Source: Bog-756 sp963830165
Lineage (GTDB): Bacteria > Actinomycetota > Acidimicrobiia > Acidimicrobiales > RAAP-2
Length of the DNA: 64,000 bases
Assembly: GCA_963830165.1 (NCBI GenBank)
Contig: CAWHKZ010000011.1
Span: 682,001-746,000, forward strand
Reading direction: 5' to 3'
The notes under the pieces are model-generated. The model ran no database searches. It was not told the DNA's origin and saw only the letters and a list, made by a program, of their open reading frames with translations. A program made the position numbers and the translations under genes. Every line of letters begins with the position of its first letter. The stretch's first letter is position 1. This document shows positions 52,586 to 60,821 of this stretch, piece by piece.

Positions 52586-52885
52586 ATGATCCTCGAGCAT
52601 GCCGTGATCACCGTCCGCGCCGACAGCCACCAGGAGTTCGAGGTCGCGCTGACCAAGGCCCGCGAGGTGATCTCGGCGTCGCCCGGGTTCCGTTCGCTGC
52701 GACTCCATCGCGGCGTCGAGTTCCCGGACCGCTACCTCCTGCTGGTGGAGTGGGAGACCCTGGAGGACCACACTGTGGGCTTCCGCGAGTCGGAGCGGTT
52801 CGCGGAGTGGCGCTCCCACATCGGGCCGTTCTTCGACTCGCCGCCGGAGGTCGAGCACTTCGACCCCGTCCCCGGACTGGCGTGA
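52586..52885 (+). CDS. Antibiotic biosynthesis monooxygenase (ABM) domain protein
   Basis: 99-aa ferredoxin-like alpha/beta barrel protein. Typical ABM pattern: ILEHAVITVRADSHQEFEVA, ASPGFRSLRLHRGVEFPDRYLLLVEWETLEDH and SERFAEWRSHIGPFF. Such proteins can be cofactor-free oxygenases or haem-binding; residues for either are not diagnostic here. Confidence 0.85.
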   Translation: MILEHAVITVRADSHQEFEVALTKAREVISASPGFRSLRLHRGVEFPDRYLLLVEWETLEDHTVGFRESERFAEWRSHIGPFFDSPPEVEHFDPVPGLA

Positions 52886-52986
52886 CCGGTCGGTCGAACA
52901 GGCGGACCGGCTGCCGGGGCGAGGTCCGGAGGCCGGCCGCCCGCCTGACCGACCCGCCTGACCGACCCGCCGGGACGGTCCGGGCA

Positions 52987-53752
52987 TCAGCCCCCGAGCG
53001 CCCAGGCTGCCCTCAGATGGTCGGCCAGCTTGGAGGGGGGCGTGCGGGCGTTGAGACCGCTGGTCGACGGCATCACGTAGGCGGGGCGCCCGGCGATGCC
53101 TCCGGGCTGCACGCCGGGAACCGCCAGGCGGTCCACCACGGTCCGCCATCCGGACAGGCCCACGAAGCAGACGGCGCCCGGCTGGAGCCAGGCCACCAGC
53201 CGCGTGACCCGGGCGAAGCCCTCGTGGTGCTCGGCCCGGGTGACCTCCGCCGCCTTGGCCGTGGCCCGCTTGGCGAAGTCGGTCATCCCCGTGCCCGCGG
53301 CGAGCGCGGCCACCGGGTCGCGGTCGGCGGGTGCGATGCCCGCGGCCAGCGCGGCGGGCCAGAAGCGGTTGCCGGGCCGCCCGTACCCGACGCCGACGTC
53401 GGCCGAGTAGGGCGACGGGTTGATGCCACAGACCAGCAGGCGCATGCCGGGGGCCACCGAGTCGGCCAGGGTGTGGCGTCGCTCGACCCGGACGACCCGG
53501 CGATCCCCGTCGCCGGACGGGCCGGTGAGGAGGGTCCAGCCCGCCCCCTCCACCAGGTCGGCGAGGCGGTCGTCGGCCACGTCGCCGGCCACCGTCACCT
53601 CGATGGGGGTGCCCGTCGCCAGGTTCCGATGGGCCCGGTGGAAGACGAGTGGCAGGCCGCCGGGCGTCGTGGCCGAGGCGTCGAGCAGCCACGGCGGCGC
53701 CGTGCCGGACGGGGGCGGTGAGCGTATCGGGGACGGGCGGCGGCTCGGGCAC
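52987..53752 (-). CDS. mug: G/U mismatch-specific DNA glycosylase (Mug/TDG), one frameshift
   Basis: Removes uracil or thymine opposite guanine. Active-site motif LLVCGINPSPYSADVGVGYG followed by PGNRFWPAALAAG; second signature VMPSTSGLNARTPPSKL. A TusA-like N-terminal part (LPLVFHRAHRNLATGTPIEV) precedes it, an arrangement seen in some actinobacteria. GTG 53752 (VPEPPPVPDTLTAP) sits 6 nt after TACGCT, a leaderless promoter, but is out of frame with the rest. Removing one base near 53700 gives 254 aa. Confidence 0.82.
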
Positions 53753-53758
53753 GCCCGG

Positions 53759-53764
53759 AGCGTA
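53759..53764 (-). promoter_or_regulatory. -10 box, leaderless start of mug
   Basis: TACGCT on the minus strand, 6 nt before GTG 53752. Confidence 0.45.
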
Positions 53765-53827
53765 CCGGGGGTCGCGACCCGTCCCCGGGCGCCGTCCCGG
53801 CCCGGGGCGGGATGGTTGACTGGGACG

Positions 53828-54379
53828 ATGGCCACGATCCCGAGGCTCGTCACGGACCGGCTGGTGATGCGCCCCTTCCGCCCCGAGGACCACGGGCCGC
53901 TGTTCGCCGTCATGACGACCCCGGAGGTGCGGGCCGCCCTGCACGTGGCCGACGACTTCTCGCCGTCCGACGCCTGGCGATCCCTGACGGCCTTCGCCGG
54001 GCTGTGGGAGCTGAAGGGACTGGGCCAGTGGGCACTCGAGGAGCGGTCCACCGGGCGGTTCGTCGGCCGGGCCGGGTTGCACTGGCGGCCCGACGAGGAC
54101 TGGCCCGGCGTCGAGGTCGGCTGGATGCTCGACCCGGCGTGCTGGGGCTCGGGCTACGCCACCGAGGCCGGCGCCCGTGCCGTGCGGTACGGGTTCGAGG
54201 AGCTGGGCGAGGACGCGCTGTTCAGCCTCATCCTCCCCCGGAACACTCGCTCCCAGGCCGTGGCCCGGCGGCTCGGCTACCGCCCCTGGAGGGAGCGGAC
54301 GATGGCGTTCTTCCCGTCACAGCCGCACGTGGTCTGGCGGCTCGACCGGTCCGGCTGGGAGGGCGTCAACGCAGGTTGA
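53828..54379 (+). CDS. GNAT family N-acetyltransferase (RimJ/RimL type)
   Basis: 183 aa. TDRLVMRPFRPEDHGPLFAV at the N-terminus, FVGRAGLHW, VEVGWMLDPACWGSGYATEAG (acetyl-CoA pyrophosphate loop region) and LPRNTRSQAVARRLGYRPWR. Predicted to acetylate a protein N-terminus or small amine. TTGACT 6 nt before ATG 53828 is a weak leaderless -10. The 3' end overlaps the convergent SDR by 14 bp. Confidence 0.9.
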   Translation: MATIPRLVTDRLVMRPFRPEDHGPLFAVMTTPEVRAALHVADDFSPSDAWRSLTAFAGLWELKGLGQWALEERSTGRFVGRAGLHWRPDEDWPGVEVGWMLDPACWGSGYATEAGARAVRYGFEELGEDALFSLILPRNTRSQAVARRLGYRPWRERTMAFFPSQPHVVWRLDRSGWEGVNAG

Positions 54380-55130
54380 GCCCGCCGTCGACCAGCACGA
54401 CCTCGCCGGTCACGTACGTCGATAGGGCCAGGCCGAGGAGGACCTCGGCCACGTCCTCGGGGGTGGCGGAGCGCTGCATCGGGGCCTGGGCCCGCACGAA
54501 CTCGCGCACGAAGGTCCAGTCCTCGGTCCACGGCGTGTCGACGAGCCCGGGGGCGACGGCGTTGACCCGGATGTCGGGCCCGAGCGTGTTGGCCAGCAGT
54601 CGGGTCATGTGGCTGACCGCCGCCTTCGAGCAGGCGTAGGGGATGGAGCTGCCCGTGGGTCGGGTCCCGGCGATCGACGACACGTTGAGCACCTGGCCCC
54701 GGCCCGACGCCCGCAGGTGCGGCACCGCGGCGACCGTCAGCTGCCAGGTGCCGACGACGTTGACGTCGAAGATGCGGCGCCACACGTCGGGGGTCGCCGC
54801 CCCGAGGTCGTTGTGGGGGATGACGGCCGTGGTGCCGGCGTTGTTGACCAGGACGTCGAGGCGGCCGTGGGTCGCCACCACCTCCTCGATCAGGCGCGTG
54901 CAGTCGGCCTCGACGGCCACGTCGGCCTGGACGTAGGTGGCGTCGTCCAACTCGGCGGCCACGGCCCGGCCGGCCTCGACCGAGGTGACCGAGTTCACGA
55001 CGACGGTGGCCCCCTCGGCGGCGAAGCGGTGGGCGGTGGCCGCGCCGATGCCCGAGGACGAACCGGTGACGAGGACGACCTGACCGGTGAAGCGGGCGTC
55101 GCCGGCGCCGGTTCCTGAGCTGGGTGTCAT
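54366..55130 (-). CDS. SDR family oxidoreductase
   Basis: 254 aa. Cofactor site VVLVTGSSSGIGAATAHRFA; VLVNNAGTTAVIPH; active site VLNVSSIAGTRPTGSSIPYA then CSKAAVSHM; C-terminal YVTGEVVLVDGGLNLR. Resembles 3-oxoacyl-ACP reductase-like members with unknown substrate. ATG 55130 lies 6 nt after TACACT on the minus strand. Divergent from the FAH gene with only 46 bp between starts. Confidence 0.9.
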   Translation of the reverse strand: MTPSSGTGAGDARFTGQVVLVTGSSSGIGAATAHRFAAEGATVVVNSVTSVEAGRAVAAELDDATYVQADVAVEADCTRLIEEVVATHGRLDVLVNNAGTTAVIPHNDLGAATPDVWRRIFDVNVVGTWQLTVAAVPHLRASGRGQVLNVSSIAGTRPTGSSIPYACSKAAVSHMTRLLANTLGPDIRVNAVAPGLVDTPWTEDWTFVREFVRAQAPMQRSATPEDVAEVLLGLALSTYVTGEVVLVDGGLNLR

Positions 55131-55136
55131 GGGCGA

Positions 55137-55170
55137 AGTGTAGGGCGGGCGGTCCGTGCGCCGGTAGGTT
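55137..55170. promoter_or_regulatory. Divergent leaderless promoters, SDR and FAH genes
   Basis: Minus strand: TACACT (55142-55137) 6 nt before ATG 55130. Plus strand: TAGGTT (55165-55170) 6 nt before ATG 55177. The two -10 boxes are only 22 bp apart. Confidence 0.5.
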
Positions 55171-55176
55171 CGGGGG

Positions 55177-56055
55177 ATGCGCCTCGTGACGATGTCGGTC
55201 GACGGACATGCCCGCACCGGGCTCGTGGTGGGTGACGAGATCGTCGACCTGACCGATCCGGCGGTGGGGCTGCCCGCCACCATGGTCGACCTCCTGGCCC
55301 TCGGTGCCGACGCCGTCCCGATGCTCCACCGGGCCGCCTCGACGTCGGCCGTCCGGCATCCGCTCGGCGTGGTCGACCTCCTCGCGCCGGTGCCGCGGCC
55401 GCCGGCCTTCCTCGGGATCGCCCGCAACTACGAGGACCACATCCGGGAGATGGGCGGCCAGCGTCCCGAACACCAGACCTGGTTCACCAAGCTGTCGACG
55501 TGCGTGATCGGCCCCGGCGCGGCGATCGAGGTGCCGCGGGCGTCGGAGGCGGTCGACTACGAGGGCGAGCTCGGCGTGGTGATCGGGCGGCGGTGCCGCC
55601 ACGTCCCGGTGGAGCGGGCACTGGAGGTGGTGGCCGGCTACACCGTGGTGAACGACGTCAGCGTGCGCGACTGGCAGCGCCGGACGCCGACCATGTTCCT
55701 GGGCAAGAGCTTCGACACCCACGGACCCACGGGACCGTGGCTGGTGACGGCCGACGAGGTGCCCGATCCCCAGGCACTCCGGGTGCGCACCCGGGTGAAC
55801 GGCGATCTGCGCCAGGACGGCACGACCGCGGACATGGTGTTCACGTGCGCACGGATGATCGCGCATCTGACCGAGGCGGTGACCCTGGAGCCGGGCACCG
55901 TGCTGGCCACCGGCACGCCGGCCGGCGTGGGGGCGGGGTCCGACCCACCACGGTGGCTGGTGGCCGGCGACGTGGTCACGGTGGCCGTCGACGGGGTCGG
56001 CGAGCTCACCAACCCGGTGGTCGGCGAGCCGGCCGGGGACCCGCCGGGTGCCTGA
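55177..56055 (+). CDS. Fumarylacetoacetate hydrolase (FAH) family protein
   Basis: 292 aa, metal-dependent hydrolase/decarboxylase/isomerase fold. FLGIARNYEDHIREMG, the metal motif SEAVDYEGELGVVIGRRCR (Glu ligands), YTVVNDVSVRDWQRRTPTMF and SFDTHGPTGPWLV, then GTVLATGTPAGVG. Members act in aromatic meta-cleavage and related pathways (for example 2-hydroxyhepta-diene-dioate isomerase or acylpyruvase). Overlaps the arfB start. Confidence 0.92.
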   Translation: MRLVTMSVDGHARTGLVVGDEIVDLTDPAVGLPATMVDLLALGADAVPMLHRAASTSAVRHPLGVVDLLAPVPRPPAFLGIARNYEDHIREMGGQRPEHQTWFTKLSTCVIGPGAAIEVPRASEAVDYEGELGVVIGRRCRHVPVERALEVVAGYTVVNDVSVRDWQRRTPTMFLGKSFDTHGPTGPWLVTADEVPDPQALRVRTRVNGDLRQDGTTADMVFTCARMIAHLTEAVTLEPGTVLATGTPAGVGAGSDPPRWLVAGDVVTVAVDGVGELTNPVVGEPAGDPPGA

Positions 56056-56503
56056 CGGACCGGGGGCCGACGGCGACGTGGGCGAGGGGTCCGGTGCCGA
56101 GGTGGTCCGCGTCACCCAGTCGCTGCGGATCCCCGTGTCCGAGCTGCAGTTCAAGTTCAGCGCCAGCGGGGGGCCGGGTGGTCAGCACGCCAACAAGGTG
56201 GCGACCCGGGTGGAGCTGCGCTTCGACGTGGAGTCGTCGCCGTCGCTCGGGCCCCACCAGCGGTCCCGCCTCCTCGACAAGCTGGGACCCGAGGTGCGGG
56301 TGGTCGTCGACGAACGACGCTCGCAGTTCCGCAATCGGCAACTGGCGATCGAGCGCCTGCGGGAACGCCTGACCGCCGCGCTGCGGATCGAGAAGTCGCG
56401 GCGGCCGACGCGACCGTCCAAGGGGGCCAAGGAGCGACGGCTGGCCGACAAGCGCAAGCTGTCCGAGCGGAAGCGGTCCCGTCGGCCCGATCTCGACGAC
56501 TGA
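56048..56503 (+). CDS. arfB: Alternative ribosome-rescue factor / peptidyl-tRNA hydrolase
   Basis: Releases ribosomes stalled without a stop codon. 151 aa. The GGQ catalytic motif is in SASGGPGGQHANKVATRVEL, and the C-terminal tail is highly basic (RPTRPSKGAKERRLADKRKL), which enters the mRNA channel. GTG 56048 overlaps the FAH gene by 8 bp; about 20 N-terminal residues are extra relative to E. coli ArfB. Confidence 0.92.
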   Translation: MPDGPGADGDVGEGSGAEVVRVTQSLRIPVSELQFKFSASGGPGGQHANKVATRVELRFDVESSPSLGPHQRSRLLDKLGPEVRVVVDERRSQFRNRQLAIERLRERLTAALRIEKSRRPTRPSKGAKERRLADKRKLSERKRSRRPDLDD

Positions 56504-56518
56504 GCCGGTCCCCCGGTC

Positions 56519-57457
56519 TCAGCCGGCCTTGCGGCTCCGGCGTGCCGGGTCGGCCCACGCCAGGTCGAGGTGCCGGTTGATCTCCTCGGTCAGGCGCTCG
56601 GGGTGGACCCGCAGCTCGAGCATGGAGCTGGCCTGGATCAGCTTGCCCTGCGGTAGCCGCCGGGCCAGCTGCTGGGCGTCGTGGAACGGGTGCACGTGGT
56701 CGACCTTGTGCCCGATCACGAGGGCGGGGATCTCCATGGCCGCCCGCTGGTCCACCGTCGGGGCGATGGGCCCGGCCAGGATCCCGTGGAGGACCGCCGC
56801 CGTCTCGCGGGGCTCGGCCGAGAGCATGTTCATGACGCTGTCGAGGGGTCCGTTGCCCGTGCGGGGGACGGCCCGGAACACCTTCGCCACACCGGCGACG
56901 ACCGGGCGGGCGAAGTGGGCGGCCAGCAGCATGGGGACGAAGGTGATGGCGGCGGCGGGCAGGGCCCACTCGAGCACCGGCATCTCGATGACGAGGCCAC
57001 GCACCCGCTCGGGGGCCTGGGCGGCCACCAGGAGGCTCACATTGCCGCCGAGTGACACCCCGCCGACGACGGCCTGTTCGATGCCCAGGTGGTCGAGCAG
57101 GGCGATGACGTGCCAGGCGTAGGTGTCCATCCGATGGTAGGAGGCCCGCAGGGGCCGGGCCGAGAGCCCGTGGCCGGGCAGGTCGAGCAGGATCACCCGG
57201 TTGCCCTTGGCCGCCAGGTCGGTGGCCAGTCGGCGGTTCATGTTGGCGTCCATGAGGATGCCGTGAAGGAAGACGAGCACCCGTGGACCGCTGCCGTGGA
57301 TCTCGTAGTAGAGCTCGAGGTTGTCGTGGACGAACTGGCCCACTTCGAAGGGCGCCGCGGAACCCGGGTTGTCGTCGGGTAGGTCCTCCGGTGCGCGCAG
57401 TACCCGGCTCGGCTTGGAGGCGGAGCCCTTAGATCGTGTCGGCCCGGTCGTTCCCAT
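56519..57457 (-). CDS. Alpha/beta hydrolase
   Basis: 312 aa. Oxyanion region LVFLHGILMDANMNRRLATD; LLDLPGHGLSARP; nucleophile elbow VVGGVSLGGNVSLLVA; the acid/His region IGHKVDHVHPFHDA. ATG 57457 lies 7 nt after TACGTT (57470-57465), a leaderless start, and inside the tail of the upstream nitrilase gene (29-bp overlap). Substrate unknown. Confidence 0.88.
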   Translation of the reverse strand: MGTTGPTRSKGSASKPSRVLRAPEDLPDDNPGSAAPFEVGQFVHDNLELYYEIHGSGPRVLVFLHGILMDANMNRRLATDLAAKGNRVILLDLPGHGLSARPLRASYHRMDTYAWHVIALLDHLGIEQAVVGGVSLGGNVSLLVAAQAPERVRGLVIEMPVLEWALPAAAITFVPMLLAAHFARPVVAGVAKVFRAVPRTGNGPLDSVMNMLSAEPRETAAVLHGILAGPIAPTVDQRAAMEIPALVIGHKVDHVHPFHDAQQLARRLPQGKLIQASSMLELRVHPERLTEEINRHLDLAWADPARRSRKAG

Positions 57458-58331
57458 CCAACCCAACGTAGGCCCCAGGTTGCCGATTCGCCAGCACAGG
57501 CAGGCGCGTTCGCACATCCGCGAGGTACCCGAAGTCGAGGTCGGCGACGACGACGCCCGGTGTCGGATCGGTGCGCTCGGCCAGCACCGTGCCCCACGGG
57601 TCCACCACCATCGAGTGACCGTGGCAGCGGGGCATGCCGGCGGGGAGGTCACCGACCTGGGCGCTGCCGATGACGAAGACCTGGTCCTCCACGGCCCGGG
57701 CCCGCAGCAGCAGCTCCCAGTGCGCCGGCCCGGTGGCCGCGGTAAAGGCGGCCGGCACCGCCACGACGGTCGCCCCGGTGAGGGCGAGCAGCCGGTACAG
57801 CTCCGGGAAGCGCAGGTCGTAGCAGAGTGTGAGACCGAGTACGGCCGGGGTGTCCGGACCGCCGGCGCCGGCGGGGCCGGGACCGCGGTCGTCGGCGCCC
57901 GGGCCGAGCCCGGCCACCACCGCGGTGTCACCGGGGGCGATCGTGTCCGACTCCCGGGAGGTCACCCCCCGCAGGGCCACGTCGAACAGGTGGACCTTGC
58001 GGTAGACGGCGAGCGTGGTCCCGTCGGGGCCGACCAGGCAGCTGGTATTGGCCAGCCGTCCGTCGGGGGCCCCGGTCTGCTCGGGGAAGCTGCCCGCCAC
58101 CAGGTGCACCCCGAGCCGGGCCGCGGTGGCTGCCGCCCACGTCATGGTGGGGCCGTCGAGCGGTTCGGCACCGGCGCGCAGGACCTCGGGGGTGCCGGCC
58201 ACCGAGAAGTACTCGGGCAGCACCACGAGGGTGGCCCCGGCCGCCGCCGCCGCCCCCACCAGGTCGCCGGCCGCCGCCAGGTTGGCGTCCCGGTCGGGGC
58301 CGGCCGTCGTCTGGATCGCGGCGACGCGCAT
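57429..58331 (-). CDS. Carbon-nitrogen hydrolase (nitrilase/omega-amidase superfamily)
   Basis: 300 aa. Catalytic triad Glu in LVVLPEYFSVAGTPE, Lys in YRKVHLFDVALRG and Cys in LGLTLCYDLRFPELYR, which is the Nit2/omega-amidase-like pattern. ATG 58331 (MRVAAIQTTAG) lies 5 nt after TACCCT. It probably hydrolyses a monoamide such as a deaminated glutathione or 2-oxoglutaramate-like compound. Confidence 0.92.
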   Translation of the reverse strand: MRVAAIQTTAGPDRDANLAAAGDLVGAAAAAGATLVVLPEYFSVAGTPEVLRAGAEPLDGPTMTWAAATAARLGVHLVAGSFPEQTGAPDGRLANTSCLVGPDGTTLAVYRKVHLFDVALRGVTSRESDTIAPGDTAVVAGLGPGADDRGPGPAGAGGPDTPAVLGLTLCYDLRFPELYRLLALTGATVVAVPAAFTAATGPAHWELLLRARAVEDQVFVIGSAQVGDLPAGMPRCHGHSMVVDPWGTVLAERTDPTPGVVVADLDFGYLADVRTRLPVLANRQPGAYVGLDGNDRADTI

Positions 58332-58338
58332 GCCACAG

Positions 58339-58342
58339 GGTA
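58339..58342 (-). promoter_or_regulatory. -10 box core, leaderless start of the nitrilase gene
   Basis: Part of TACCCT (minus strand, 58342-58337), 5 nt before ATG 58331. Confidence 0.45.
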
Positions 58343-58414
58343 GGCCGGGATCGGGCACAATGACCCTCGGATGCGATCCGGTCGACCGGTCCCGTCCCCG
58401 AGGAAGAGAGCGCC

Positions 58415-59653
58415 GTGTCCTTCGAAGACTCCGATGTCGTCCGCAGTGCCGTCCGGGTGGAGGGCTTCCGCGACGACGAGTTCGACTACCAGCTCATCCG
58501 TGCCCTGGGCGTGGCCGACTACGGCGGGTCGACGGTGGGGGAGTGCCTCGCCGTGGTCGCCGAGATCACCGACGGGAGCCCGGCCAGCTGGACCCACGCA
58601 TTCGACCGCCTGGCCCAGCGGGTGGAGGCCCAGGGGAGGGACTGCCTGGCGGCCGGCCGGCGGGTCAGCGGCCGCGATCACCTGCTACGGGCGTCGACCT
58701 ACTACCGCACGGCCGAGTACTACGGCGGCTCGTCGTCGGGTGGCGCGGGGGAGGCGGGGGCGCGCAGTCAGGCGTGCTTCTCGGAGGCCGCGGCGCTCCT
58801 CGATCCCCCGGTCGAGCGACTGGACGTCCCCTTCGAGGGCGGCACGCTGCCGGGCTACCTGGTCCGGCCGGCATCGGGCCCCGGCCCCCGGCCGACCGTG
58901 GTCTGCGTGGGAGGCTTCGACTCGAGCGCCGAGGAGCTCTACTTCCAGCTGGGGGTCCCCGGGTCCGAGCGGGGGTGGAACGTGTTCGTCTTCGACGGTC
59001 CGGGACAGCTCGGCTGCATGCGCACCAACCCCACCCTCACGTTCCGGCCGGACTACGAGGTACCGCTGGCCGCCGTGCTCGACACCGTGGTGGGCCTGGC
59101 CGACGTCGACGCCGAGCGGGTCGCGCTGGCCGGGCAGAGCTTCGGCTCGTACTTCGCGGCCCGGTCCGCCGCCACCGACCTGCGGGTGGGGGCGCTCGTG
59201 GCCAATCCACCGGTGGTCGACATGGCGCGCTACATGGAGGCCTGGGTCGGCACCGATGTCTACCGGATGACCCGTGACATCCGACCCGAGGATGTCACGG
59301 GTGTGCCCGAGGACCTCATGCCGCGACAGATGCAGTGGGGGATCGAGGCCATCTGCACCCGGTTCGGCGTGCCGTCGTTCCACGCCTGGCGGGACGCCAT
59401 GGAGGCGTACCGGCTCGGTGACCTCACCGGTGCCATCTCCTGCCCGGTGCTGGCCCTGGTCGGCGAGCGCGAGGGCGAGGAGCCGATGGCCCAGTTCGAG
59501 GCGCTGGTGGCCGGGGTCACCGGCCCGGTCACCCCGCGGATCTTCCGCCCGTCCGACGGGGCCTCGGCCCACTGCCAGTCGGACAACCTGCGGCTGTCGG
59601 CCCAGGTGACCTACGACTGGCTGGAGGACGAGCTCGGCGCTGCGGCCGGCTGA
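58415..59653 (+). CDS. Alpha/beta hydrolase, 2,6-dihydropseudooxynicotine hydrolase/FrsA-like
   Basis: 412 aa. A helical N-terminal cap domain (DDEFDYQLIRALGVADYGG; HLLRASTYYRTAEYY) precedes the hydrolase core: RPTVVCVGGFDSSAEELYFQ, NVFVFDGPGQLG, nucleophile ALAGQSFGSYFAARSA, and C-terminal CPVLALVGEREGE. The nucleophile elbow GQSFGS and cap match C-C bond or ester hydrolases of the DUF1100 group. GAGGAAGAG precedes GTG 58415. Substrate unknown. Confidence 0.85.
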   Translation: MSFEDSDVVRSAVRVEGFRDDEFDYQLIRALGVADYGGSTVGECLAVVAEITDGSPASWTHAFDRLAQRVEAQGRDCLAAGRRVSGRDHLLRASTYYRTAEYYGGSSSGGAGEAGARSQACFSEAAALLDPPVERLDVPFEGGTLPGYLVRPASGPGPRPTVVCVGGFDSSAEELYFQLGVPGSERGWNVFVFDGPGQLGCMRTNPTLTFRPDYEVPLAAVLDTVVGLADVDAERVALAGQSFGSYFAARSAATDLRVGALVANPPVVDMARYMEAWVGTDVYRMTRDIRPEDVTGVPEDLMPRQMQWGIEAICTRFGVPSFHAWRDAMEAYRLGDLTGAISCPVLALVGEREGEEPMAQFEALVAGVTGPVTPRIFRPSDGASAHCQSDNLRLSAQVTYDWLEDELGAAAG

Positions 59654-59658
59654 CGCCA

Positions 59659-59736
59659 GGCGGTGCTGCCGGGCGGTGCTGCCGGGCCGTGCTGCCGGGC
59701 TGTGCTGCCGGGCGGTGCTGCCGGGCCGTGACGACG
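59659..59736. repeat. 13-bp tandem repeat, six copies
   Basis: Unit GGCGGTGCTGCCG: exact at 59659, 59672 and 59711, with single changes at 59685 and 59698 and a degenerate last copy to 59736. It fills the gap between convergent hydrolase and surE genes, ending 2 bp before the surE stop codon. Confidence 0.93.
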
Positions 59737-59738
59737 GC

Positions 59739-60584
59739 TCAGTCCGGGTGGCTGGCCAGCGCCGAGCTCAGCACGGACGCCCCGGCATCGGAGACGTTCT
59801 CGCGCACGCCCACCAGCGCGGAGATGGACGCCCATCCGTCCTCGACGAGCGCGGCGTCCGAACCCGGCTCGAGTTCGGCCCGTTCCTTCTGCCGGTCGGC
59901 GTCGTCCGCGCCCCGCAGGGCCAGCACGATGGCCCCGCCGGTGCGGTCGACGGCCGGGCCGTCGACGGGCATCGGGGTGTGCTCGGGCCGGACCGTCCGG
60001 ATGAGGCCCATGCGTCCGAGGGTGCCGTGACGGAGTCCCTTCAGGTCGGCGGGTCCGACAGCCGGAACGTTGAGGTTGAGCACGGTGGCGGGTTCCGCCG
60101 CGGCCAGCACCGGGACGATGCCGCGGGCCAGCCCGACGGCGGTGTCCCAGTAGGCGGGCTCGCTGGCCCAGGCGATGGAGACGGCCAGGCCCCTGACCCC
60201 GAACTGCGCGCCGGTCAGGGCGGCGCCGACGGTGCCGGAGTGGAGGGCGGAGCGCCCGGTGTTGATCCCGTGGTTGATGCCCGAGACGATCAGGTCGGGC
60301 CGGGGACCGAACCCCTCGATGCAGGCCAGGATCACCGACAGCGCGGGAGACCCGTCGATCCCGAAGGTCGGGACGTCGGCCAGCCCGGGGATGTCGACAT
60401 GCTCGTAGGGGATGGACTCGCGCTCGTACACGGGCCCGACGGCGGCTCCGGCCCCGCTGTGGTCGGTCAGAGGGGCCACGACCACGAGTTCGTGCCGGTC
60501 GCCGAATGCGGCATGGAGGCCCCGGGCCAGCGCGGCGATCCCGGGTGCGAAGACGCCGTCGTCGTTGGTGATCAGGATGCGCAT
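59739..60584 (-). CDS. surE: 5'-nucleotidase SurE
   Basis: Metal-dependent 5'(3')-nucleotidase, 281 aa. N-terminal MRILITNDDGVFAPGIAALA carries the metal Asp pair; later VVVAPLTDHSGAGAAVG, DLIVSGINHGINTG and YSGTVGAA-like HSGTVGAALTGAQFG. The C-terminus is longer than in E. coli. Divergent from the aldose epimerase. Confidence 0.93.
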   Translation of the reverse strand: MRILITNDDGVFAPGIAALARGLHAAFGDRHELVVVAPLTDHSGAGAAVGPVYERESIPYEHVDIPGLADVPTFGIDGSPALSVILACIEGFGPRPDLIVSGINHGINTGRSALHSGTVGAALTGAQFGVRGLAVSIAWASEPAYWDTAVGLARGIVPVLAAAEPATVLNLNVPAVGPADLKGLRHGTLGRMGLIRTVRPEHTPMPVDGPAVDRTGGAIVLALRGADDADRQKERAELEPGSDAALVEDGWASISALVGVRENVSDAGASVLSSALASHPD

Positions 60585-60686
60585 GGAACAGGGAGTCCGT
60601 TCGTCGGGCGCCGCGGACGGACTCCGCCAGCTGCGGTGTCAGCTCGTCGCGACAGGGTCTCGGCGGGCCGGTGCGGCCTCGTCGCC

Positions 60687-60693
60687 TACCATA
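60687..60693. promoter_or_regulatory. Superimposed divergent -10 boxes
   Basis: TACCAT on the plus strand (60687-60692) faces the aldose epimerase; TATGGT on the minus strand (60693-60688) faces surE. The heptamer TACCATA serves both. No gene lies in the rest of 60585-60821. Confidence 0.4.
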
Positions 60694-60821
60694 CCGTTCG
60701 ACATCGGCAGCCGGACGCTGCCCGTGGCCCGCGCCCGACGGCCGGCACCGGCCAACGACGACGCATCGCTCCGGCCGGGTCGCCCCGTGGGCGACCCGTG
60801 GCCGACACTCCCGAGGACTCC

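Noticed and set aside
59676..60800. Plus-strand ORF opposite surE
   Set aside because: SurE on the minus strand has all family motifs; the plus frame is a GC-rich shadow continuing into the aldose epimerase.
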